This document shows positions 25,744 to 37,600 of a DNA stretch of 64,000 nt, one piece after another (position 1 is the stretch's first letter; each line of letters begins with the position of its first letter). Source of the stretch: Umbilicaria muhlenbergii. Its lineage: Eukaryota > Ascomycota > Lecanoromycetes > Umbilicariales > Umbilicariaceae. The stretch covers positions 9,885,183-9,949,182 of the forward strand of contig KK106981.1 in the NCBI GenBank assembly GCA_000611775.1, read 5' to 3'. A program made the translations under genes and the position numbers. The notes beneath the pieces were generated by a model that saw only the letters and a program-made list of their open reading frames with translations, was not told the DNA's origin and did no database searches.

Positions 25744-28492
25744 CAATCTAAAAAGATCAACTCTGCTGATGTGTTGTTGAGGTGATCAGACTACAGGGAT
25801 GTTGAAAAGATGAGTGAAATCATGAAGAAATTACTCTCAACACTTCAGAGAAAGTTAATCACTCTTGTGAATATATTCTCACTCAGATATGCCTCTATTG
25901 TGAGGCAGTTGCTTGCAAAGGTGAGGAGAATGACTGAGATTAAAAATCTTAAACTTCAGAAAAAATGTTGAAGGAGTGACAGCAAAACACTTACTCATGA
26001 TGATTATGATGTAACTGTGAAACAGCTTAACTCTGTCACTGAAACTGTTGATTGCAAACAACTTGTTTCACATGTGATGATAAGAGATCTTGTCATCCAT
26101 GAAACAGCTGATGAAAGCCTGAGTTTATCTTTAAGAGATTTGATTTGAACTCTACAAAATGATGATTCATTTGTAGAAGTGACACGCAACACTGATTGTA
26201 CATCAGTGAAGTGCAAGATTAAAGTTGAAAGTTTTTAAAGATTTGACTCTGAAGGCCTTCTGTTTCATGAGGAACAAATATACATTCTGAAAGAAAAGTC
26301 AGTAAGAGTAGAGATCTTGAAACATCATCATGATGATGCCTTGACAAGACATTTCAGGGTAGAAAGAACTTTTGAATTAATTGATTATAAATATTATTGA
26401 ATTGATATGAGTTAAGATGTTAAAGATTATGTTGCATCATGTGACATCTATTAAAGGGTAAAAGTGCTTAAACATCATCTTTATGATGAGCTACAGGTGT
26501 TGCCTCAGTCAGAAGAATCATGACAGCAAGTCATAATGAATTTTATCATTAACTTGTCATTAAGTAAGTGCAAGAATTGCATTTATAATGTGATCTTAAT
26601 GATTATGAATCAGTATACAAAAATGACTTGATACATTTAAATCATGAAAATGATTATGACAACAGAGTTGACTGACTTGTTTTATGAGAAAATAATATGC
26701 TGATTTAATGTACTGAAAGAGGTTGTCTCTGATTAAGAATCAGTTTTCACAAGTGCTTTCTGATTGAAAATGTGTTACTATTTAAGAATGAAGTGTCAGC
26801 TAAACACTGCTTTTCACTCATAAATGAATGAACAGACAGAATGACAGAATCAAACCTTAAAACATTATCTTCATTATTATTACTCAGATGAACAAGACAA
26901 CTGAATGAATCTTTTACCTCTGACAGAATTCACATACAACAATGAAACACAGGCATCAATAAGGTGCAGCTCTTTTTATGTCATGTATACTTATCATCTG
27001 AAAGTAAGATTTAAAGTTGAGGATGACTTCAGAAAAGAAGAGGTACCTGCAGTTAAAAATTAAGTGAAATAATTTCATGATATACAAAAAGCGCTGTCAC
27101 AATGATGAGAAAATATAATTAATTCTCAGGCAAAATATTATGATGTTAAACATAAACTCAAGACTTATAATGTGAGAGACTTGATAATGTTATTCATGAA
27201 AAACTTATGACAGAAGCGCTTAAACAAGAAACTGTTTCACAAATTCATTAAATCATTTCAGATTGAAAACTTAATAAGGAAGCAAGCTTACAGGTTAACT
27301 TTACTGCTCATTTATTAAATTTATAATGTCTTTCATGTCTCTTACTTGAAGTCATATCAGTGCAGAGCTGATGATGACTTTAAATCATTATTGTCACTTT
27401 CAGAGCTAATTGATGATGAAGAAGAATATGAAGTTGAAGAGATTATAAACTGCTGAAAATTCAGGAATGAAATCCTGTACAAAGTGAGATGAAAGGGTTG
27501 ATCAGAAGAATATAATTAATGAGTGTTAAAAAAGAACTTAAAAGATGTGCAGAAAATGCATGCAGTCTTCAACAATAAATTAAAAGAGTGCAGGAAGAAG
27601 TGATTTAAAAAGACTTAATTAACATCATAAGAACACTTTTTCCTGATTTTCTTCAAGGGGTTTTACAGATTTTATTAAGGCCTTATAAGTGATCTATGAC
27701 AAGAATTAAGAGTGACAAGTTCATTAAAAAAGATGAATTATCAGCAAGGCATAAAAGAAACATAATATTATTACTGTTGTAATGACATACCTGATCAGAG
27801 TCAAAGGAAAAAGCAACTATCATATAAGATCAGCAGAACATCAGTAAAACATTATTTACTTCTCTTTATCATCATCATTTTTCTTCTTATCATCATCATT
27901 CTTCTCTGACTCCTCTGACTCCCTGAAGGGAGAAAAATCCTCATCATCATCATCATCATCATTGTCTACAATGATGGGCAAATGCTTTTAAAATAAAATG
28001 CACATTAACTGATCATAATTGTCATGTCAGAGGTGAAGAGATGAGGATTAAATTAAATATCACATGATATTCAAGATACTTTTAAGTGTATTGTTGATGC
28101 ATTTGATCTGCTTGAGGAGCAGGAGGCTGATCTTAATAATAAACTTTAATTTCAACAGCTTCTGATGACAGTCAGTAACACAAAGATGCACTGTAATCTT
28201 CTTGTTATAATACTTTTGACGCGCCTTGAGAGCAGTCAGGAGAGCAGGTGAAGGAGCATCAACATTAATTTTATTAATTAAACATATGAGGGTGTTTACC
28301 TTGCAGGTAAATCACATGAGAATTTTAAATCATCAGTGAAGTGCAACAAGTGAGTAAGTTAAACTTATCAAAAGACAAGCTTTATGCAAATTTATGCAAT
28401 ATGCACACTTAACATTTAAACAGATATCACACACCTGAGTCATGTCATCTGTGAAATGATGACTACATCAGAGGCAGAAGAATTTGATCAGT

Positions 28493-28720
28493 TGTTATAA
28501 ATTAATGATAATTCAAGATTTGCATAAAGTGTGTGTTTTACAAGTGACTTAACAGCATTAATGAGTCACATGAAAACTTTACACTGCTTGATCTCATCTT
28601 CATTCCTTAGTTATTAGTTTTATATAATTAGAATCATATAACCTTTATACATTTATATCTCATGCTGTCATGAACCTCAACTATACTTTCCTTTCTAGTA
28701 AGAGACATTATAATCTCATA
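28493..28720 (+). repeat. 5' LTR of element D (family X)
   Basis: This 228-bp LTR starts TGTTATAAATTAATG and ends TATAATCTCATA. It is followed by GTTTTAATAATTTTACC, a primer-site region conserved in C and F. Confidence 0.9.
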
Positions 28721-31700
28721 GTTTTAATAATTTTACCTTTTAAAGGATGATGGCTTGAGATAAGATGCAGACTTAAAACTAATTACATTAAACTTCTGAA
28801 GCAGAACAAGACATGATGATGAAGAATTAACAAAATGATCATGAAACATCACTCATTTCCTCTGACATCAGTGAAGTGAACCTCATGAGTGAAGGATCCT
28901 CAAGTCAAATGATGCACAACATTAATGATGAGATCATGCAAGTGAGATGACAGTGAGATGAACTTTTAAAATGATAAGAGCTGCAGCAGCTTCAAACAGA
29001 AGTTTTAATGTTGCAGATTAACTTACTTAAAGATTCTGCTGCTCATGTTGATATCTCAGCTGAGAGATTTTTCAACTCAATGAATGCTGAGTCTGTAATT
29101 AGCAAGCAGAGCGCTGATAAAATGCTGTTAATATGAAATGTATGATTAAGAATTCAGGCAAAGAAGTTGCTGTTATATCATGACAAGAATGTGAAAAAGC
29201 ACCTGAATTGAATGTGAGATGCAAGAAATACCTTTTATTTTAACTCAGTTAATTTCCCTCATGAGGAGGATAAGGTGATTTATGTTATGCAATATTTAAA
29301 AAGTGAATCAAAGGAGACATGACTGTGAGATGATGAGATTAAAGATTATTTCATTATTACTTGAGATGATTTTATGAAATTTCTGCTCAATATTATCAAG
29401 GACCCTGTGAATCATCAGCTTCACATCACTCAATTGTATAATGATGCTGTTCAACTACTTCATCAATCAGTTTAAGCTTTTAATAATTATTTAAGCACCT
29501 TGAAAGCTCAGTTACCTCTTTACAGTGAAGAGCACATGAGGACTCACTTCTTCATAAAATTAAAACCTGAGGTTCATACAGCCTTGATGAATTATCAGGA
29601 CTTATTCACAACTCAAAAAAGAATCATCACCTTGACTGCACACCTGAAGAATAACTTATGTTTAAGAGGCATCATGAAATCAAAAGCAAATCCTAATACA
29701 ACAGTTATCTTCAGTTGTAAACTTGAGTCATCATTGAAGCCTGCTGAGAATAAGGATCATAAGCCTGATGAGGGCAAGATGAAGAGCAAGTGAGATAATA
29801 AATATAAAAATGAATCAGTGAAGACTCCTGAAACAAAGGACTTGTCACACATGATTTATTAAAATTGCAATCAGAAGAGACATTATTCCTCTGATTATTC
29901 ACAGCCTGTGAAAAACTTAAACTTGAATAAGACCTCAGTTGCAGCTGTTTCAGCATTAAAAAATGAGAACACTTCAGTGAAGACTTTACATCACTGAAGT
30001 GCTGAACAAAAGTAGCCTCAGAGTTTAATTTAATTGTTGATGAACAAGTTCTTCACAATGATGATGTCATACTCATGCAAGCCTTATTGAACATGAGAGC
30101 TGAAGTTAATGTGATTTCACAACATTTTATTATTGAGCATCAATTGACTCATATGAAGGGCTTGTTACCTCAACTTTAATTCTTAAATGATCAGAAGGCT
30201 TACTGCTTCAGTGCTTATCATGTGCATTATCAGCTTATTGACAGTTAAAGATAATCTCATGAATGTGAACATGTATTTTACACATTAAATAAGTCAGGAT
30301 CATCCCTTATCCTTGAACTCTCTGCATTAAAGACTGAACATGTGTGAATCAACTGCAGAATGAAGGCGTGATGCTTCAACATTAAGAAGCAGTTTATCAA
30401 GTTACAGTCATCTGATGAATTCACAAGAAAGATTTAAAATCACTCTGCTGTCTACATCCTGATATGAGTCAGTCTGAGTGATGACGCTGCATCAGAGGTG
30501 CGCATATAAAGCATTAAAATAACATAAGCTTTACCTGAGAAGTATGTTGATTATGCAGATGTGTTTTCAACAGAGAATGCTGATCTCCTTTCATCTTACA
30601 AGATCAGTGATCATGCAATTGACTTAAACAGCACAGATTCATCTTATGATTCTTTATATAACCTCTTCAATACTGAATTAAAGGTGTTATGAGAATACTT
30701 GAATGACATCTTAATGAAAGATTGAATTCATCATTTCATGAGCTCTGCAGGAGCACTCATTCTTTTTGTTTCAAAAAAAAATGAAGAGCTGCAGTTATGT
30801 GTCAATTACTGAAGATTGAATAAAATGATCATCAAGAACAGGCACCTGTTACCTCTTATAAATGAAATGTTGAATCAGCTTAATGAAGTCAAGTTATTTA
30901 TGAAGCTAAATTTAAAGGACGCCTATCATTGTATTTACATTAAGAAAAATGATGAGTAAAAGATGATGTTCTGCATGTGTTATAATCACTTTAAGTATAT
31001 GATCATGTCTTTCAGATTGATCAACACTTCAGTTATGTTTCAAGCTTACATCAACTGAGCATTAACAAGGCTTGTGAATGTCTTTTGTGTTATCTATTTA
31101 GATGACATCCTTATATACTCAGAATTGTCAGTGCAACACTGAGAGCATGTTAAGCAGGTGTTAAACTGACTCTGTTAATTTCAACTTTACATGAACCCTA
31201 AGAAGTGTGAATTCTTCATTATCAAGGTGAAATTCCTAGGGTTTATTATCACAACTAAAGGCGTAGTGATGAATTCATGACAAGTGAACATCATACAGGA
31301 CTGATCAGTATTAAGGATTTTTCAGAAAGTACAAGTCTTCCTGAGCTTTGTGAACTTTTATAGACGCTTTATTAAGTGTTATTCACAAGTTGCAGCCCCC
31401 TTGACAAACCTTATGAAAGGTAGCAAGGATGAAAAAAAGTTTAAGTCTTTTAAATTCTTAAACAACACAAAGAAGGTGTTTGATCATCTTCATGAGATCT
31501 TTATGACAGCATCTATCCTGATTCACTTCAATTCAAAGTTATGAATACAGGTGAAAACTGATGTGTTAATCATTAAGCTCACTGACATCCTGTCTCAGCT
31601 GTTGAATAACAGGAAGTGACATTCAGTTGTGTTTTAATTGAGAAAGCTGTCTCCTTCAGAGACTTAATATGAAACTCATAATCAAGAGCTTCTTATCATC

Positions 31701-33909
31701 ATTATGAGGTTTAAACACTGATGCCACTATCTTGAAGGCAGTTGTCATATCATAGAGGTATTGACTGATCATAACAATTTATGAGAATTTATAAATGTGA
31801 AGGAATTGAATGACAGGCAAGCATGATGAGCAATGAAACTCACTGCTTTTAATTTTAATATTTTGCATCAATCTGAAAAGATCAACCCTGCTGATGCATC
31901 ATTGAGGTGATCAGACTATGAGGATGTTGAAAAGATGAGTGAAATTATGAAGAAATTACTCTCAACACTTCAAAGAAAGTTAATCACTCTTGTGAATGTA
32001 TTCTCACTCAGATATGCCTTTATTGTGAGGCAGTTGCTCACAGAGGCAGGGAGAATAACTGAGATTAAGAATTTTAAACTTCAGAAAAAATGCTGAAGAA
32101 GTGATGATAAAACACTTACTCATGATGATTGTGATGTAACTGTGAAACAGCTTAACCCTGTCACTGAAACTGTTGATTGCAAACAACTCATTTCACATGT
32201 GATGATAAGAGATCTTGTCATTCATGAAACAGCTGATGAAAGCCTGAGTTTACCTTTAAGAGATTTGATTTGAACTCTACAAAATGATGATTCATTTGTA
32301 GAAGTGACATGCAACACTGACTGTACATCAGTGAAGTGCAAGATTAAAGTTGAAAGTTTTTAAAGATTTGACTCTGAAGGTCTTCTGTTTCATGAGGAAT
32401 AAATATACATTCTGAAAGAAAAGTCAGTAAAGGCAGAGATTTTAAAACATCATCATGATGATACCTTGACAGGGCATTTCAGGGTAGAAAGAACCCTTGA
32501 ATTAATTAACTGCAAATATTATTGAATTAATATGAGTCAAGATGTTAAAGATTATGTTGTGTCATGTGACATCTGTCAAAGAATGAAAGTGCTTAAACAT
32601 CATTCTTATGATGAGCTACAGGTGTTGCCTCAGTTAAAAGAATCATGACAGCAAGTCATAATGAATTTTATCATTAACTTGTCATCAAGTAAGTGCAAGA
32701 GTTGTGTTTATAATGTGATCTTAATGATTATGAATCAGTATACAAAAATGGCTTGATACATTCAAATCATGAAAACAATTACAGCAACAGAGTTGACTGA
32801 CTTGTTTTATGAGGAAATAATATGCTGATTTAATGTATTGAAAGGGGCTGTCTTTAATCAGAGATCAGTTTTCACAAGCACTTTCTGATCAGAAATGTGC
32901 TATTATTTAAAAATGAAGTATTAACTAAGCACTGCCTTTCACCTGCAAACAGATGAACAAACAGAACAGCAGAATTAAATTTTAAAACATTACTTTTATT
33001 ATTACTGCTCAGATGAACAAGACAACTGAATGAATCTTTTACCTTTAACAGAATTCACTTATAACAATAAAATGCAGGCATTAATAAGGTGCAGCTCTTT
33101 TTATGTCATGTATGCTTATTATTCAGAAGTAAGATTTAAAGTTGAGGATGACTTCAGGAAAGAGAGAGTACTCACAGTTAAAAATCAAGTGAAATAATTT
33201 CATGACATACAGGAAGTGCTGTCACAATGATGAGAAAATGTAATTAATTTTTAAGCAAAATATTATGATGTTAAACATAAACTCAAGACCTATAATGTAA
33301 GAGACTTGATAATATTATTCATGAAGAACTTATGACAGAAGCGCTTAAGTAAGAAATTGTTTCACAAATTCATTAAATCATTTTAAATTGAAGACTTAAT
33401 AGAGAAGCAGATCTACAGACTAATTTTATTACTCATTTATTAAATTTATAATATCTTTCATGTCTTTTACCTGAAGTCATATCAGTGCAGAGCTGATGAT
33501 GACTTTAAATTATTACTGTCACCTTCAGAGCTAATTGATGATGAAGAAAAATATGAAGTTGAAGAGATTTTAAATCATCAGAAATTCAGGAATGAAATCT
33601 TGTACAAAGTGAAATGAAAGGATTGATCAGAAGAATATGATTAATGAGTATTAAAAAAAAACTTAAAAGATGTGCAGAAAATGCATGCAGCCTTTAACAA
33701 TAAATTAGAAGAGCACAGGAAGAAGTGATTTAAAAAAATTTAATTAACATCATAAAAACACTCTTTCCTGATTTTCCTCAAGGGGTTTTACAGATTTTAT
33801 TAAGATCTTATAAATGACTTATGACAAGAGTCAAGGGTGACAAGTTCATTAAGAAAGGTGAATCATCAGCAAAGCACAAGAGAAACATAATATTATTATC
33901 ATCATAACA

Positions 33910-34064
33910 GTGTACCTGATCAGGGTCAAAGGAAAAAGCAATTATCATACAAGATTAACAGAACATCAGCAAAACATTATTTACTTCTCATCATCATTAT
34001 CATTTTTCTTCTCATCATCATTATTCTCCTCTGACTTCTCTGACTCCTTGAAGGGAGAAAAATC

Positions 34065-34095
<31 letters not shown>

Positions 34096-34600
34096 ATGAT
34101 AGTAGGCAAACACTTTTAAAATTAAATGTAGATTAGCTGATCCTAGTAGTTAAGGAAGGAGTGCAGAGAAGAAGATTAAATTAAGTATTTTATGATATTC
34201 AGAATATCTTTAAAAGTGACATTGATGCACTTGATCTGCTTAAGGAGCAGGAAGTTGATCTTGACAGTAAATTTTAATTTTAACAACTTCTGATGACAGC
34301 TGATAACATGAAGATGTGCTGTAATCTTCTTATTATAACACTTTTAACACGCCTTGAGGGTGATCAGGAGGGCAGGTGAGGGAGTGTTGATATTAACTTT
34401 ATTAATTAAATGAATTAATGTGTTTATCTTGCATGTGAACCATGCAGGGACCTTGAATCATCAGTGAAGTACAACAAATGAGCATGTTAAACTTATTAAA
34501 AGATAAGCTTTGTAAAGGTTGATGCAGTACATGCACTTAACATTCACATGAGTATCACAAACCTGCGTGGTATCTTCAGTGAAACAGTGACTACATCAGA
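33910..34600 (+). other. Post-pol accessory region of family X (in element D)
   Basis: This open region lies downstream of the integrase/chromodomain, where most chromoviruses have only a 3' UTR. It starts with a frame of about 69 residues ending in a serine run encoded by a TCA array (34066-34095). A second region rich in Leu, Asp and Asn follows and recurs in E (about 28040-28360, +) and F (about 46350-46000, -). Related sequence is retained in three copies, which suggests it was once coding. The function is unknown, and it is decayed in every copy. Confidence 0.5.
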
Positions 34601-35100
34601 GGCAAAATGATTCAATGAGACGTGCATGAGGGCCTGTGAAACACTTGATAATGAGTGAGCACTATATGATATCATGCATTAATTGTGCAGGTGCAGAGCC
34701 TGTTTCTTTAACTTATAAACATGATGACTGATATTGTGATGATGAAGAAGGTGTGATTTGAGGATGTGTTGATGATGTTATAATGATGAGTCACTGCTCT
34801 GGCAAAAGTTGATGACAGAAGGCTGAGGAGTTGACAGTATTTATACTTTAAAACTTTTATTGTGATATCATCACTCAGAGCCTTGATTATGTTATTATAA
34901 TGCTGTTGTGACTTCACTGCTGTGACTTCACTGCCTTCACTTCACTTCTTAAAGTTTTCACATTCATGTGATTAACTCACCTCATTATCACCTTGCTTAA
35001 TCAGCGCTGATGCTGTGTCATCAGTTCAACAGTTAATTAAGTCTTTCAATGATCACTCACCTTTCTGCGCTGAAGGGCTGCTGCATAAGGGGGAGACAAT

Positions 35101-35346
35101 TGTCATGAGTTAATGACAATTCAGGACTTGCATAAGGTGTGTGCTTTACAGATGATTTAACAGTGTTAATGAATCACATGAAAACTCTGCACTGCTTGAT
35201 CTTATCTTCATTCCTTAGTTATTAGTTTTATATAATTAAAATCATATAACCTTTATACATTTATATCTCATGCTGTCATGAACTTAAGTTATTAAAACTG
35301 TGAGACTATAGCATTTCTTACTAGAAAGGGACACTATAATCTCACA
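35101..35346 (+). repeat. 3' LTR of element D (family X) with an inverted terminal block
   Basis: The 246-bp LTR starts TGTCATGAGTTAATGACAA after a purine tract and ends TATAATCTCACA. About 40 bp near its 3' end (35289-35330) read like the LTR end and primer-site region in inverted orientation (GTTATTAAAACTGTGAG…), unlike every other X LTR. Confidence 0.88.
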
Positions 35347-35831
35347 TCAATCATGCACATAATTCAACAGAACACTTGACAATGAGTGAGTGTTATATGA
35401 TGACTCACATTAGAAGTGCATGCGCGGAGTCAGTTTCTCTGACTTACAGGCATAATGACTCATGTTGCAGTGATGATGATAATGCATTTTAAGAGTGTGT
35501 TGATGATGTTACAGTGATGAGTCACTGCTCTGACAAAAGTTGATGACAGAAGGTTGAGGAGTTGACAGTATTTATATTTTAAAGCTCTTATTGTGATATC
35601 ATCATCTGAGGCCTTGATTATGTTATCATAGTGCTGTCACATTTATGCTGTCATGACTTCACTGTCACCTCTTCACTCCTCAGAGTTTTCACTGTCATGT
35701 GACAAGCTCACCTCATTATCATCTCACTTAATCAGTGTTGACATCATGTCATTAATTTAACTGTTAACTGAGCTTTTTATCAGTCATTCACCTTTCTGCG
35801 CTGAAGGGCTGCTGCATAAAGAGGAGGTAAT

Positions 35832-36059
35832 TGTCATGAGTTAATGATAATCTGAAACTCATGTAAGGCATGCGCTCTACAAGCAGCTTGATAATGTTAA
35901 TGAGTCACATGAAAACTCTGCACTGTTTAATCTCACCTTCATTCCTTAGTTATTAGTTTTATATAATTAAAATCATATAACCTTTATACATTTATATCTC
36001 ACATCATCATGAACCTTGACTATACTTCTCTTTTTAGTAAGGGACGCTATAATCTCACA
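35832..36059 (+). repeat. 3' LTR of element E (family X)
   Basis: This 228-bp LTR starts TGTCATGAGTTAATGATAA after AAAGAGGAGGTAAT and ends TATAATCTCACA. With 35347-35831 it forms the end of E that was split off by the insertion of D. Confidence 0.88.
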
Positions 36060-37330
36060 GTCATCATCAGTGTTTAATTATTATTGAATGATGTTATTCA
36101 CCTTGTTCAGAAGTTCTCCTATTCAGTATGAATCAAAGAACTCATTCAGTTCAGTAACATATCACTGAAAATCAACTCAGAAGAATGAAAAGTCTTTAAA
36201 TTCTTAATAAACCTTGCAGAATTCATCAATGATAATACATTTTCAATCTGAGTCTTTATAGATTCAGGTCAAATGTTTTAACAGTTTAATAATATTTAAA
36301 TAAACTGTTCAAGATGCCAGATTCATTTAAGGTTTTATGTATTTAACAGAGTCATCCTCAACTCTTGTTTTCACATATGTTATCTTCATCTGTTCAATGA
36401 AATATTATTTATTCATTGCTAATAAGTAGTTTCTGATCTTCATTACTCATTCATCATATTTTAAACAGTCACTGAAGAACATCAGCAGATCAGAGAACTT
36501 TAATAATCTGAAGTTGAATGATCTTTCAACTGTGAGTTAAGGAAAATCAGGTCAGGGGGTGCTTGTGAAGATGATTATGATTCATTGTTCAAGATATGTT
36601 ATCACATCAGCTTGTTTAATGACTTTCTTCTTCTGTTCTCTGTTCTTGTCTTTTATTCTTTCAAAGTTCACTTGTAGTTCTTCATGTGCCTTTATAACAG
36701 TGTTGATTTCATTCAAAGACTACTCATGATCAGTGATTAATTGTCAGAGAACAGTCATTGCTTCAGAGGAATGTTCTTATAAGAGATTAATTAAGGTCTC
36801 TGCAGTTGAGGCAGTCAGAATCTGATCAATCAAGTTTTCATTCAAGATGAATTATTCATCATTCACAGAAGTTAACAAAGACTTTTTAATTCATGAGTAA
36901 ACTCTGTTATCAGCTCCTCTGATCATCATGATTAATTTCAGGTTCAGATTTTGATTCTGATTCTGATTTTAATTCTGATGTGTGATTATCTGACTTCAGT
37001 GTTAATTTGATTCAGAATTCATTCAGGATGCCTTGCAGCAGAAGATAAAGAAAAAAATTAAAATAATATCAAGATTATGCAGATTATGAATTAATACATG
37101 TGTTTTAATAGCTGACATTTAACTACAGAGAAGAATTTTAATCTAAGGAGCAAAAGGAAGAAAAAGCATGAAAATTAAAATCTTTATGTGCATGTTAAAC
37201 TCACTAATTTAAATCACTGTTAACTTGTTCAGTCATTCAACGCTAACTCATTCAGTCATTCAGTTCAATTCATCATTCAGATCATTCAGATTATTCAGTT
37301 TAATTTAATGTTCAAGTGTAAACTTGACAA
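36060..37330 (-). mobile_element. Gypsy fragment M: gag region
   Basis: The minus strand at about 36560-36080 reads as a Ty3/gypsy capsid-like Gag (MNLASWTVYL and FKDFSFF-type motifs in the expected order). A Gln/Asn-rich, coiled-coil-like N-terminal region lies at about 37020-36600. The right part (37210-37320) is a CATTCAGTTCA-type simple repeat, also seen in element H. It is broken. The left edge is the 3' LTR of E. Confidence 0.62.
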
Positions 37331-37600
37331 AAATATTAATTATTTTCATATGTAAGTAATCTGCAAAGATATAATTTAAAATAATCATGTTTTAATTTTA
37401 ATTGTATAAATGTCATAAAGGTTAATCTTTCACATTTATATAATTCTTTTAACTTTATAATTAAGTCAGGTCTTGTAGCATATATTTTATGTTATTAATC
37501 TTGATTTGTATTTTGTTATTTTATTAATTATTCTTCTTTGATGATTTTCTCATGTGAGCACTCAGTGTATGAAACTCATCAGGTGCTAGTTCAGAATAAG
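37331..37600. other. AT-rich interval with no recognised feature
   Basis: There is no frame and no repeat match within the window. It may be the 5' leader of fragment M or of element G. Confidence 0.4.

Larger units (their letters stand above)
28493..35346 (+). mobile_element. Family-X chromovirus D, both LTRs present, inserted in E
   Basis: This element of about 6.85 kb has LTRs at 28493-28720 and 35101-35346. The parts are gag at about 28750-29800 with a zinc knuckle near 29870, protease at about 30000-30350, reverse transcriptase at about 30500-31350, RNase H at about 31550-31850, integrase at about 32050-33450 and a chromodomain at about 33520-33720. A serine-rich and accessory open region follows at about 33910-34600, then the 3' UTR and a purine tract (AAGGGGGAGACAAT) before the 3' LTR. 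It is structurally complete and coding-dead with dozens of breaks. It is the most complete X copy and gives the family length. It is younger than E. Confidence 0.92.
25744..36059 (+). mobile_element. Family-X chromovirus E, 3' part, interrupted by element D
   Basis: This is a plus-strand X element lacking its 5' half, with its left edge at transposon copy 2. It holds the RNase H/integrase spacer from 25744, integrase to about 27350, a chromodomain at about 27400-27600 (IDDEEEYEVEEI-like) and the downstream serine-rich and accessory region at about 27780-28480. Element D occupies 28493-35346. E resumes at 35347 with 485 bp of 3' UTR, a purine tract and its own 3' LTR at 35832-36059. TCAGT at 28488-28492 and TCAAT at 35347-35351 flank D as a one-mismatch target duplication. 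It is broken in many places. Confidence 0.87.

Noticed and set aside
33910-34119. A free-standing serine-rich protein gene
   Set aside because: It is part of the repeated post-pol region of family X. The serine run comes from a TCA microsatellite and recurs at 27930-27965.
28493-36059. LTR-internal-LTR-internal-LTR tandem array, or a miniature (TRIM-like) element at 35101-36059
   Set aside because: The near-identical duplication TCAGT/TCAAT around 28493-35346 and the resumption of E at 35347 show a simple nested insertion. The 485-bp piece is the displaced 3' UTR of E, not the inside of a miniature element.
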